Positions 1-11,427 of a stretch of DNA of 64,000 nucleotides are shown piece by piece; the stretch's first letter is position 1; every line of letters begins with the position of its first letter. Location of the stretch: contig NC_135774.1 in NCBI RefSeq assembly GCF_028453695.1, positions 23,064,001-23,128,000 of the forward strand. The letters are read 5' to 3'. A model generated the notes under the pieces. The model worked only from the letters and a program-made list of their open reading frames with translations, was not told the DNA's origin and made no database searches. The translations under genes were made by a program, and so were the position numbers. The DNA comes from Augochlora pura. Its lineage: Eukaryota; Arthropoda; Insecta; Hymenoptera; Halictidae.

Positions 1-1605
1 CGGCCCTGCACTTCCCCTCTCGACGAGCGGAGAAAAGTATTTTCTACAAAGTATTCGTGACGATTTTTACAACGTTATCGATGGAACGGTAAAAGCGCCG
101 GCGACTTCGCGTCGCTCATAAACTATTCCACCGGCCCGAAAGAATTATTTTATCGTTCCCCGCGCATCGAGTCCTCGAGATGAACTGCAATTTTTCAAAT
201 CGCACCTTTCCCACCCATCTCGTAACGCGCGCCGTACACAGGTTTTACCTTCGTCCGGCGCCGATAAATCTGCTTTTTTATTGTTTCAGATTTTTACGCT
301 GTATGTCGCACGATGCAGGCACGGGACACGTTTCTCCGTTTCGTCGGCGACGCTTTATTCGAGATTTTTATCGCGCGTTCGGAACGGTAAAATAATTTTG
401 AAAAATATCTTCCGTCTTACAAATCGTCGAGGTTGTCCCGTTTAATGTTGCGACGCGATCGTTCACTCGAAGGAGACCGGCTCGTGTTCGAATAATTTAT
501 TCTTGTTTCATGTTCCAAATGGTTTAAGTATTTTTCGGATACGCACGCACACATTTATGCGCGAGTAATTTATTTTTCGTTCGTAAATTCAGCAAGCTGT
601 TCCGTTTTAATTCCAAATGATTTGTTGGCAACCTCCCTCGCTTTATAATTATACGAGCGATCGAATTTTCCGTGTCAAATAATTAACAAAGTCGCAGAAC
701 GGGCGCGTCACCGAATAATTGATCGCGAATTTTGTAAATTTTGCCACCCCCTCCGCCCCCCTAGAATCGTTAAAAGAAATGACCGGGGCTGGGAATTAGG
801 TTCGACCATAAGGGAAACAAGAAATTGTAGGTTTTTAGTCCGCCGGTCCCGAGATTATGGTATTTACGAGGCCGATGGCGATTACCGGACGCGAGAGTAA
901 TTAATAAGCGAAGTAATCGCGAGCGCGGCCCGTCTTAATCCGTTCCGTTTCATTTATATTAATAGAGAGAGACGATCCGTGATTAAAGCAATTCCCATAA
1001 AGATCGAATCAGCGACCGTTAAACCGCTATAACCGGAGGTAGCGGGTCGAGATAAAGGCGCAACAGAAAAAAAAGAAGAGAAAGAGAAAAAAAACGCCGG
1101 GAATTGATTGAAATTAACTTCGCGGGAAGCGCGCGGCTTTTCAAATACTCGATTATCGGCGGCGGGACGGGCCGGCGCGGTAGAATGCAAATTAATTAGC
1201 GTGAATTATCGGCGTGGATTTTTCAAGGGAAAACGCATTTCCTCGCGGCTGTTACGCTTTATTCCCTCGTTTCCGCGGCGGAACCCGGATAAACGTGTTC
1301 GGCTTTCCCATTCGCCGATTGCACGGCCGTCGGGACATGATTGTTCTCCCGTGCCGAACCACTGCAACAGGCTAAACAATGCGCGCCGATCTCTATTCCA
1401 TGGGAGAAATTTTTCTGTTCGCCAAATCGAAAATTCAATGTCCGGTGAATAAAAGGAGCTTTTGGTCGTCGTTTTCAAGCGTAACTTCAATACTAGCATT
1501 AGCATATTTACTATAATTAAACAATATTGCAGATTTTCTGAAAATTCTGTACCTAACACCCAAAGTTCACGTTCTGAACATTTTGCTCAGCAAAAAGAAA
1601 TTCAA
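1..1605. other. Stretch without recognisable gene
   Basis: Mixed composition with a CpG-rich part around 840-1440. Open frames at 954-1559 overlap on both strands and show no domain, signal peptide or splice pattern that I can support. I see nothing else in it. Confidence 0.5.
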
Positions 1606-1990
1606 CCTAACAAGTTTTTAATTTAAAATCTAAAAACATTTTTTTATTTCCTATTATTTCCTTTTTTATATAATTTTTAAACCGTTTTCATATTTATAAA
1701 ATCCAAAATTCGCTCGCAAGTAGACTGTTGGTAAGACAAATGATTCGATCTGTAATGATCGAATGATTTCCCGAGAAAATGAATTTCTGACGTGGCCTAA
1801 TAAATTTTTAATTAGAAATCTAAAAACATTTTTTTATTTCCTATTATTTCCTTTTTATATAATTTTTAAACCGTTTTCATATTTATAAAATCCAAAATTC
1901 GCTCGCAGTTAGACTGTTGTCAAGACAAATGATTCGATCTGTAATGATCGAAAAACATCAATTTCCCGAGAAAATGAATTTCTGACTTTC
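1606..1990. repeat. Tandem duplication, two ~190-bp units
   Basis: Two head-to-tail copies. The first starts near 1608 and the second near 1798, and equivalent positions are about 190 bp apart (CTAAAAACA at 1630 and 1820). Both copies contain an AT-rich first half, then AAATTCGCTCGCA, a segment around GACAAATGATTCGATCTG, and end in GAGAAAATGAATTTCTGAC. Copy 2 carries a small insertion after the GATCGA motif. A more diverged relative may lie at 4984-5095, which has the same order of GTTTTTAATTTAAA and a C-G-C-rich tail. No coding potential. Confidence 0.85.
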
Positions 1991-4423
1991 AATAGCCATG
2001 GTAATTAAAGCTGTTGAAGATTTTCGTTTGGAGCGGACGCGATTTTTATTAATAAAAAGTTGAGGAACCGCTCGCGCCGCGTATCTTAACCGAGAGATTC
2101 GAATTACACGGGTTTAATTGCCTCGACGGCGAGCGAGACTTGATAATACCGGATTCGATAATATCTAGGAGACTAGGAACGTTTTAATGGCTGCCCTCTA
2201 CCGTCGATGAACCGGGGACGGGGGAGGTTGCGATTTTTATTAGCGCGGAAGGGAGAAAAGTTTTTTAATTGAAACGCCGCGCCGGGCCGGCGATCGGGGC
2301 GGCCGGGTTCGAATTCGCCGGTGTCGTTTTCCACCGGCCCGCGTAGGGCGGAAGTCGACGGACCCTAATAACGCCGAGTAATCGCGGTTATTATAAAAAC
2401 AGGAGGACCGACCGAGTCCAAGTTAGATTGAATCGTGTGACAAATTACGGATGAATTATTCATGGAACTGTGAAATATCCGGGTAATATTCCGAGGTATA
2501 ATTCGCTGCGCCGGCCGAGGACTTTTGAGAATTTCATTAAATCGATCATGCCTGCGGACGAGATGGAACTTCGTTCCGCGAACAGTCGCTTTTGCGGGCG
2601 AAACTTTCGCGAATGCCACCGCCCGGAAATCTTTCGGCGCGATGCCAATTAACAATCCTGATAACTCGACATGTTTTCCGGCGCTGCGAAAATTTCCGCG
2701 ATCCCTCTGAATAATATTCTTCGAATGAATTCTGGCGATCTTATATCAATCGATATTAATCTGTGATAAATATGAAGATTTTTCAAAAATTAATTCTAGT
2801 CATTTTATGGTAATTGCTGGCCAATTAGCATTTACCTTTCGAAGCAACCTTCCACGGAATTTTAATTTTTAAAAACGAACGGGTTTTTTATGGTCGACTA
2901 GAAACAAAGATTGTTGATAAAATGTTTGCGTGTTACAACATTTCTTTTTAACTGTTTCTTTAAATCGAACGGTTATTTGTTAAACGAGCTTATATAACAC
3001 TTATAAATTATAACAATTACATGGAAGACATTTTTCAAATACATTCTGTTCTTGTCTAATTAAATGAAAATCACGACTACTGTAAAACTAGAGATATTAG
3101 AAAAACAATAACATGAAATTAGAAAAACAAAATCGTCGTTTACAATGTACAAGTAAAATTATCTCGTCAACTGAACTTGTTTAACATCTTCAACTTCTTC
3201 CATAAATATTTCGAAATAATTCCGATCGCATCCAAAACCGTGCTACCATAAAATCGCGGAACTGTTTCCACAGCCGGATCGCCATAAGTACAGCAGGCGA
3301 AATTCTAAGCGACGGAGCGCGTTCCCGAGCCGTTTCCAGTAAGTTTCGATAACGTTCGCTGGAAACGCCGCGAGAACAAATGGAAAATTAATTGCGGAAT
3401 CACAGAAACAATGCTTGCGGTGTATCGGTCAGTTCGGCATTCGCGTTCTATAAATTATTCAGAGTTGCGGAGTATATCGCGGCGAAGTTATCTCGGGATA
3501 TCTCGAGAATTATCGACGAGGTATCCGTCTCTAAATCGGAATCGGAGGGTTTGCCGGTGACGGCCCGGGTAACCGCGCTCGCGCCGGATTATTTCGAATA
3601 TCGTAAAAACGTCGATAGAATTTTTACAGTAAATTAACTTGGGACGTTTAACGAGCACGCGGCCGTTATTTGTTCGCGATTTATGACGAAACTTTCCGGG
3701 ATTTATGCATCGGTGTACGGGCATAAACATCCTTGCTCGACTTGTTTAAAGGAAAATAGCCCGGCATATCGTATTCCTCGGAATATATAAATTCCGAAAT
3801 TGCTATAACTCCTGCAATATTTCCGAGTTGATTATATTAAACAGTAACATGTATATATTTTACATTATCGTAACAATAACGACATTTTTATGAAAGAAAT
3901 TAAATTCTACTTTGTTTATATTTGAATACAAAAATTCAAGTATTATTCAATAAATATAATAAAACATCAAATTTTTAGAATTTAAGTTGCTGTGACTTGG
4001 ATTTGTTTTCAGGAATAATTAACGTTATTTAATAAGATACATTACATTTTTTATTTCACTGTGTTTGCTTTTTAATGCAAGAATTTAATTTATCCTATTC
4101 AATAAACGTAAGTATAATAGTAACCGGATTGATTAGGCTAACTGTACGAATAGCGACAATTTTTCTGCGATTTCCGGGATTTGCGAAAATTTGTTCGACT
4201 CTCCGAGGTGGAGTTTCTGGGTCCGCAGAGACCCGGTAGAATCCTCGGGGAGACTGGTAGGGGAAGACGCCGCCGAATTTGTGATCGCGGCTCGAAATCC
4301 AACAACTATATCGCGTCACTTGAAAGCTCGCGAGAAGGGGAGTATTGAACGAGCATCGCCGGGGGATTTGGTTTGGCGTGCGCAAGCAATTCCGTCGACG
4401 AAAGACGCGCCCGACAGCGTCGC

Positions 4424-4449
4424 CGACGACGACGACGACGACGACGACG
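4424..4449. repeat. (CGA)n microsatellite
   Basis: About 26 bp of uninterrupted CGA trinucleotide in a GC-rich block. It produces poly-Asp, poly-Val or poly-Arg runs in overlapping open frames, which argues that those frames are artefacts of the repeat. Confidence 0.95.
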
Positions 4450-4685
4450 GCGATGCTCATCCTCGTCGCGTCGCTGAAAATGACTGCCGCGGCCCCGAAA
4501 CGATTCTATTGTCGGATCGAACATCGCCGGGCCTGTCCCGGCCAGATGCTTAAATCACGATCGAATCCAATTAAATTCACGTCGATGGGTTTCACCGCGA
4601 ACCGACGCGACGCGACCACTTTCTCTGAATTCGATAATGAAAAATTGTCGAGAGCCAGTCTGCGCCAAATTGATCTTCTTTGCGA

Positions 4686-4708
<23 letters not shown>
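4686..4708. repeat. (TC)n microsatellite
   Basis: About 23 bp of TC dinucleotide, followed by an imperfect continuation. Confidence 0.95.
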
Positions 4709-4716
<8 letters not shown>

Positions 4717-6001
4717 CTATGATTCGAATCGCATTCAACAATTTTCGTGACAATTTGTTTCGCAATTTTTTGACAGCGCTTCTAAACATTTATTTTTATC
4801 AATGTCGGATTACTTTTACAAAATCCTAATGAAATTATTATCGAACATTATCGTAACAAACATTATGGTAACGATACACTATCAAACAAATGTATTTTTT
4901 AATATGAGCAAATTATTCCGTCATCAACGCAATGGATGACGCGGCAGTCGAAATATCAGATCTTTAATTAAATATTTTGCAAACTAAGTTTTTAATTTAA
5001 AGAAATTTTTTTGTTTTTGTTCTGTTCCCTTTATATTCTTTTTAATCCAATTCTCAGTATTTGCGTAACAGATAAAACTAGCCTGCGGTTAGAGGGATAA
5101 TGAAACAGAATCTCACGTTTCAACGAATTCTAAACAATATAATTCAAAAATAATGTCACAGTATTCACCGTAATGTCATAGATACCGTTCGATGATTTTT
5201 ACTGTAATATTTCATTTATTCATTTTTATCGCGAAACAATCAGATCGGTAGTCACTTATGGTACTTCGATATCGTGGATCTGAGAAAATTTCTAGTAACA
5301 GTCTTCGCGCTTTTAATTATTCATTCCGATAAAACGATGCACATTTGGCACGTTACTGTTTTCTTTTTCTAAACTTCTTCTGCATTCAATTAGAACAATT
5401 GGTTGAGATATGGCATAATCTACCCGCAGTTTTGCTAGAAATACTTAGAAAGAGAACTTCCAAAGTGTTCTCCAAAGCCGGGCGATCGTTATCGTCAGGC
5501 TTGACATGTGGCAAACTATCGTCCGGGCGATCTAAACCAGAGCTTTGTAATAAAAAGGCCACTCCGGCACACGATCCACGTGTTCCGCGGAGTTCTTAAC
5601 ACCATCACGTCGCGATAACTATCTCCATTTGCGGCGTAAGGGCCCGTAATTTCGAACAAAAATCTCCGGTGTCGATGTACTTTTCGCCGTTCGCAGGGGT
5701 GGAAAAGAACTCGCCGGCTAACATCGTTCGCCGATTAGGCTTCTCGAACTCCGCTCCAAGTCGAAACAGGATCAACCGTGGCAACGGGGGAGGAGCTCAT
5801 TTTATAAAAGTAGTTCCGGTAACTGACGCAAACTCTCATTTCTTTTTAAAGGCTGCCGCGAGGATCGATCGACGCTTGTAATGCCGCGGAAGCTTTCGGA
5901 AAATCTGTTTCGTGACGTCGATGCGATGAAACCCTCCATTTTCTTTACACCTTCTACACCGGTGTTCCTGCCGTAACCCGTCCGTGTTAAATTATCATTA
6001 T

Positions 6002-6263
6002 TTAACCCTCTTAGCGCCGGGCGAAGAAGCCAAATTTCACAGTTTGCTAGGATTTGGAGAAAGGCTCATAAAAACCAAACGAAAAGCAATATTTACATAA
6101 TTCGAAAAGCAGTGCATTAAGGACGAGATTGAGAATGGAACAACGACGGCAATTTTTCTATATTCATTGGAAATTATATAAATAAGAAAGGTATAAGTAT
6201 AAGGCACTTTTCGCCAGTGCTGCGCGAGCCGATATATCGGCCCTCCGGCACTAAAAGGGTTAA
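6002..6263. mobile_element. TTAA-flanked MITE, CCCTCTTA family
   Basis: 262 bp including both TTAA sites. The left end reads TTAACCCTCTTAGCGCCGG and the right end CCGGCACTAAAAGGGTTAA, so the outer ~17 bp form an imperfect inverted repeat. The interior is AT-rich and non-coding; the 80-codon reverse open frame inside is incidental. Exact TTAA duplication and CCC-type termini are the hallmark of piggyBac-like elements, so this is best read as a non-autonomous derivative; the mobilising transposase is not in the window. Confidence 0.8.
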
Positions 6264-7263
6264 GCTGAAAGTCAAACACATTTAGCCACGCTTTTATGTT
6301 AAAGATTTTGGAACGACTACAGATATTTATGTTCGCTTGTAAATTTAACTATAATATAATCGTAAATTTCACTATAACTATATATGTTTTGTTTAAGGCA
6401 AATGGTGGTATAAGTAAAATTTTTTCCAGGTCGATTTAATATTATTAAATTGTGTACATTTTTTATTATTTTAAGTTGATACTTGAACAATGCTTACATG
6501 GAAGAATTACAATAGTTTTATATATTAGTTAATTATACAGAACATTCATTTCACCGTTTATTATACGCAAAAAAATGTTAACAGCTTATACAATTTCTGA
6601 TTTCTACTTACCGTCATTCTGAATCACTGAATTATTAGTTAATTGCTGACACGGTCCGAAATCCAAGCAAACGAAGCGCGAACGGAGACACGTCGAATTA
6701 AAACGGAATCAGCCGGCTCGAATGTAATTAGTAGAAATATGTAATTAATCCGTCATCGACGGTCCCGTCTACGACCGCCATTTTACACGCGCGCTGAGGG
6801 AACGCACGTGACCCGCATGCGTTTTCGCCGGGAACTCGGCTCGTTGGCCGGCCACCTACTCGTCGCAATTATTACCGGAATATTAACCGACGACGTTTCA
6901 ATGACTGCCAAATATCACGTGATTAACGGCCCCGGCCCGGGGGCCGTTGTCGCGAATCACGCAGCCGTTTCTCGCTGATTATGCATTGTTTAAGCGTATC
7001 CCGTCGCGGCTTGCAATCGCGGCTGGAATATTTTCATGGAAATCTCACCGGACCCCGGCTCCCGAAGCTGTTCGAGCCGCGATCCCCGTAACGCAAATCC
7101 GACGAAACCAATTTCCAAAGACAATATCGCCGAGTCGGCCGACGATCGATTTTTCAACCGAGACCGAGCGCGTTTGCCTTTCGAATTACCTGCAGATTTT
7201 TCGATGCTGCCTTTCCCCGGGCGGATCGACATAAGGGAATTGAAAAATTAGACGTTTAATATC

Positions 7264-7340
7264 AGGGTGTCCCATAAGTTTCTTCCCTTTTTTTTATGCG
7301 AAACGAATACATGATATTTGTTGTTTAAGGTAGTAGATCT
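7264..7340. mobile_element. Mariner-type terminal half (GGGTGTCCCATAAG family)
   Basis: The left end begins GGGTGTCCCATAAGTTTC and matches, for about 70 bp, the reverse complement of the right half of the short element at 38950-39070 (shared ATACATGATATTT and TTGTTTAAGG). After about 7340 the similarity stops and no matching right end is visible, so this is a truncated or solo end. Confidence 0.65.
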
Positions 7341-7495
7341 TACATGAAATTTTTCGTGCAAGGTAAACATTTTCTGTGTCGGTTGCAGGAAATCCTGGAC
7401 CGATAGTTATTTTTCGTTGACTTCTCTTACTTCAGATTATTGCTGTAAATATTGGCGTAAATAGTTCGTAATTTTATCTGACAGTTAAACAATTA

Positions 7496-7746
7496 TTAAC
7501 CCCTTGTACTAGAATAACGAGTGAGAGTCGTGGTGAAGATTTTACGCAAGATTTACTAAATAAATAAATTATTAATTTCTTCTAAATCGAAATAAAAATA
7601 AATTTGTCTGTTATTAAAGTATAGAAACAAAATTAAATGAAGACAATGTAGGAAACAGAAATTGTCTGGTCCTATCAGAAAAATGATTAAGAATGAATAA
7701 GTGTCAATCGTCCCAGCATGAAAGGAGCGATAGTGCAAGGGGTTAA
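7496..7746. mobile_element. TTAA-flanked MITE, CCCCTTGCA family, copy 1
   Basis: 251 bp with TTAA at both edges. The left end TTAACCCCTTGTACTA and right end TAGTGCAAGGGGTTAA are inverted. Its interior shares TTATTAATTTCTTC and TAGAAACA(G)AA with the copy at 11179-11427, so the two are members of one family. Non-coding. Confidence 0.9.
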
Positions 7747-7799
7747 TTTTATTATCAACGAACTGCGATTCTATTAAGGACTGACTGTACTTTTAACAA

Positions 7800-8500
7800 T
7801 CACAAACTGTAGTTTTAATACCAACGTATTGCGATTCCAAATAACGACGAACCGTAATTTCGAACAGCAACCTTGAAAATTATAATTCTAATAACAATGG
7901 ATCGCAATGAAACGAGGGCGTCGTTCAATCCCATGCGTCGCGAGGAGAGGTACAAAGCCGAGAAACGAGACGATCTTAACGATTCCCGAACCGCGGCGCG
8001 CGAAAGATTCGGCAAGTTCCTCGCCGCTTCCGGTCGGTCCGAGAGGCGGCGAGCCGATCTTCCGAGTTCGGAATCGTTTCGAAAAGGCCGTCCGCACACG
8101 GTGGAAAAATAATTTTCCTGTTCGCGACAATGGAGCTTCCGCGCGGCGAACGAAGTTCCAAGCGGGTCGCGGCTGTCGAGAAGCGGAGAAGCGAGTCTGA
8201 AGCGGTTCGAAGCCGGTCGAAACGGGTCGATGATGCCCGAGCGAGAAACGCGAGCGAACTTTGGATACACTTATCGGACGGCGATAGTGTTCGTGAAGTG
8301 CTTCGCTTTCTTTCTTTCGGTCGTTCCTCGGGTGCTCTCCGCGAGTCACGCTCGCCGGGCCTATCTCGACAACTTTTGTCTCTGATCGCTGCCGTTACAC
8401 ATACGGCACCGGCACGCGATCCTCGAATCACAGACGTCTTTAGATCGCCAATCAGCCCGAGCTCCGACGCGTATGGGTGTCGAGAAAGCGATTAAGCCCC
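7800..8500. other. CpG-rich block with overlapping open frames, no gene assigned
   Basis: Seven open frames of 79-153 codons overlap on both strands. All translate to Arg/Ser/Glu-rich sequence without recognisable motifs, and none is favoured by a start context or splice sites I can defend. Such blocks may be promoters or first exons, but nothing here shows that directly. Confidence 0.4.
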
Positions 8501-8779
8501 ACGGATCTGCGATCGTGAGTCGAGATTCGCTACGCCGGTTTGCGATAAACCGCGGCTAAGAGGTTTCATCTTTTTCTTCGCGCGTTGACTGTCACGTCAG
8601 TTGCGAATGCTTGACGTCATTTAATTGTTGAACTTTTGGATTAAATGCTACAATTTTAGCGATTAGAACCTTTCTCGGAATTCTTCGTCTCTCGTTCATA
8701 ATTTTTCTGTACGGAAAACAAAGTTCGTATCTTTGCGTTTTTTTGAATAACTCTGCAATTTGTTGTTAATTATTATCTA

Positions 8780-9074
8780 TTAACACGTCGAGTTCCACGC
8801 GATTGTATAAAGAAATCCCGCATTACTAGCAAATTAGAATTTGCTCGATGCATTAAATCCATTAAAATTTTCTGAAAAAATACATTAATAATAAAATCCA
8901 GTATTAGATAAAAATTAGATGGACTTTAAACAAATTTTAGGTAACAACATAAAACAATGTAAATTTTTTAGTTCTATGTCATATTTTACACTGTAAGTTA
9001 CCGGTGATTAACACGGCCCAAACGAAAAGTTCCGTGTCAGTCATCGATGACTGACGTGACACTCAACGTGTTAA
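8780..9074. mobile_element. TTAA-flanked MITE, AACACGT family, copy 1
   Basis: 295 bp between TTAA sites. The left end is TTAACACGTCGAGT and the right end ACTCAACGTGTTAA, a clear inverted terminal repeat. A short subterminal palindrome, TCATCGATGA, lies near 9043. The interior is AT-rich and non-coding. The element at 61019-61251 shares the CAACGTGTTAA right end. Confidence 0.75.
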
Positions 9075-9127
9075 AATTTGTACGAAACAATAAAATGTGC
9101 ATAAATGTCGACAAAACCGATTTAAGC

Positions 9128-9186
9128 AGACTAAGAGGTTAATACTAATAAATATTAGTCTTAACTAAGAGGTTAAGACTAATACT
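9128..9186. repeat. Short compound direct and inverted repeat
   Basis: CTAAGAGGTTAA-type motifs occur twice as direct repeats and enclose AATACTAATA / TATTAGTCTTAA arms that can pair, giving a small foldback. Function unknown. Confidence 0.6.
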
Positions 9187-9925
9187 TTAAATATACAAAA
9201 TATGAATATCAAAGAATTAATAGGAGAATAAATATCTGCTTAAACTGCATCGAACGTGTAATATAAATGTGACGAACGTGTCCCGTTGAAGGCTCGCGGC
9301 TCCTCGGACAAGCCCGACAACGTATCTTTGTCCTTATTCGCCGAATCGAGCCGCGCGCCGCACGCGAAAGCGATGCTATCGCTCGCCTGCAGCCTTTAAA
9401 ATTGCGGGGGCGGTGTTCTCAGCCGATTTTCGTCGGATCGTTAACGGCGCGTGTATCATTTATGGGAACGGTCCGGCGTTGTGACGCGATACCGGTCGGA
9501 CCCGAAAATATCCGATCGATGGCAAAGAGACACGCCGATCGATCGAAATTATTCAAGGGGGAGCGCAGGACCATCGTCGGAGAGCCACCAGCCGCAAGTT
9601 GCATTATCGATGAACCGGCTTGGCGGCTTGCTGCACGCTGTGTATTCTTATCAATCACGTTTGGCTCGGGCCAGAAGTATCTGTATAATAGTGCTATACG
9701 TATACAGGGTGATCTAGGCAACTCGAATACCTAGATAACTTCTGAGGTATGCGTCGCATGAGACAGTTTTAAATATAACAGCTGCCTAGCTTGCAGGTGT
9801 ATGTTATGTAATTATCTTCTTTTAAAGATGCAGTCATCTTTGTCTTTTTAAACTTTCAAGAAATAAAGCAAAATCACATACTATACTAAATATATATACT
9901 CAGATATCCGTCTATATTATGATAT

Positions 9926-10431
9926 AAAATATATTAATAGATAAAACTTTGGCAGACATTCTTTTCATTTTCAAAATTATTAACCAAACAATCGATTGTT
10001 CATCCATTCTAGAACTGATGAAACTAAAGGCTCCTGCTAAAGCAATACGTTCAAAAGAATTATTTCACGTAGATTACTTTAAAACCAATTTAGGATCTCA
10101 AAATTGTATAACGAGAGCATTACGAGCAGCAAATAAACTTAGTCCAAAAATCGACTTCTTTGGCAATTCATTGAGCCAATTTACAAAGGCAGCAACTCTA
10201 GCCATTAAAACACATACTCTGTAATTAATTCATGACACACTCTTATATTATGATTTATAATTTATATTATTCAAATGTATTCCGGACTATGTATATATAT
10301 ATATACATAGTCCGGATTTTATATATATGTCAGGTTATGTAATACAAAAGGGTCTTGTAACAGGGTCTATGTAACACAAAAGGGTCTTACTAGCCCGTTA
10401 ATAAAGAATAATAATAATAATAATAATAAAA
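9926..10431 (+). pseudogene. 5'-truncated LINE: reverse-transcriptase ORF C-terminus, 3' UTR and (AAT)n tail
   Basis: The frame is open from 9926 to a stop at 10222-10224. From about residue 30 of the 91-codon part it has the layout typical of the C-terminal tail of jockey/CR1-type LINE polymerases: RSKELFHVDYFKTN, then RALRAANKLS, then IDFFGNSLSQF. The catalytic reverse-transcriptase domain is absent, so this is a 5'-truncated copy, the normal product of target-primed insertion. The 3' UTR contains a 36-bp perfect palindrome (10281-10316), two copies of ACAAAAGGGTCTT, an AATAAA-like signal near 10401 and a terminal (AAT)n run at 10407-10431. It lies inside the TIR element 9704-10570, so it probably inserted after it. 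The family assignment beyond LINE is by pattern only. Confidence 0.8.
10281..10316. repeat. Perfect 36-bp palindrome
   Basis: TCCGGACTATGTATATAT is followed directly by its exact reverse complement. The palindrome has no spacer and would form an 18-bp-stem hairpin in RNA or a cruciform in DNA. It sits in the LINE 3' UTR, where a stem-loop could be part of the reverse-transcriptase recognition structure. Confidence 0.95.
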
Positions 10432-11178
10432 AGTATCAGTTCCGTTTCACAGAATAAACTCGAACTTAATAATCTGTGAAACGATTGCGTTTATACAAAA
10501 ACTAAATACACTGCATAATTTGCATATTTTGGAAGTTATAAAGATGCTCACGTTGCGTGGACCACCCTGTATAATATACGACAGGTACACTACGTACATG
10601 TATCTCCATCGAAGTCACGTGCCGGCGAAGTTTCGTGACCGAAATCGACCGGTGCCCACACCCCCACGTTGTTCCGATGGTTATCGCAGCGGTTTCGCCG
10701 GTGAATTTTTAAGATACGAGTCGCGATGATCGATTTTCCAGGTCGATACGAGAAACCCGCTACGCTCGGAACAGTCGACGCTCGGTTCCACGGGTCTAGA
10801 TACAACGGTGATTGCGCCGTAGAATTATTTATGCAAATATAGATCGTTCGAGATAGTTTGGCAACGGAGGAATCTTGATTTCTTCGGGGAAAATTTTAAT
10901 CACCTTGATATTCCCCGTGACGCCGATCTGATCGCGATTTGTTCTTTTTCAGCTTCGTGGACGTAGAAAAACGTTTCCGTGACTTTTTTCGCTCGCATAC
11001 GAGCCACGAAATTTGCGTTACGAAAAGTTTCTCGGGCGATCTTTATACGTTTTCGATGGAAATTTGGATTCAATCAATTGTGCTTTATGTATAATATCGT
11101 AATCGTCGAAATAAAATAAAATTTACTGTATTCGTTAGAAAATGATTAAAGCGTTGGTTAGACATTTAACGTACTTAT

Positions 11179-11427
11179 TTAACCCCTTGCATTATAATAA
11201 TAAGTCAGACTCGTGATATAGATGTCATGTAGGATCTACTAAATATGAACATTATTAATTTCTTCCACATCGAAATATAGATAAATTCTTCTCTTATCAA
11301 AGTCTAGAAACAGAAATACATTATGGTAATAAAAGAGAAAAATGGTTTCGTCTTATAAATCAAAATATTAAGGACAAATAAGTGCTAATCAACGGAGCGC
11401 GAAAGGAATTGCAGGGCAAGGGGTTGA
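11179..11427. mobile_element. TTAA-flanked MITE, CCCCTTGCA family, copy 2
   Basis: 249 bp. The left end is TTAACCCCTTGCATTATAAT; the right end GGGCAAGGGGTTGA shows the target duplication decayed from TTAA to TTGA. The interior shares TTATTAATTTCTTC and AGTCTAGAAACA with copy 1 at 7496-7746. Confidence 0.85.

Larger units (their letters stand above)
1991..6001. other. Stretch without recognisable gene
   Basis: Alternating GC-rich (2030-2720, 3270-3770, 4140-4640, 5450-5900) and AT-rich (2720-3250, 3780-4130, 4740-5450) blocks. The open frames at 2365-2710, 4095-4722 and 5345-5881 overlap on both strands or are built on simple repeats, with no recognisable domain. Contains a (CGA)n and a (TC)n tract listed separately. 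Confidence 0.5.
9704..10570. mobile_element. TIR DNA element (ACAGGGTG ends) interrupted by a LINE tail
   Basis: Flanked by TA on both sides (9702-9703, 10571-10572). Left terminus ACAGGGTGATCTAGGCAAC; the reverse complement of the right terminus is ACAGGGTGGTCCACGCAAC. The similarity continues for about 42 bp and includes ATAACTTC in both arms, at roughly three quarters identity by eye. A TA target and ACAGGGTG ends suggest the Tc1/mariner superfamily. No transposase frame remains, and about 500 bp of the interior is a retrotransposon fragment of unrelated origin. Confidence 0.75.
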
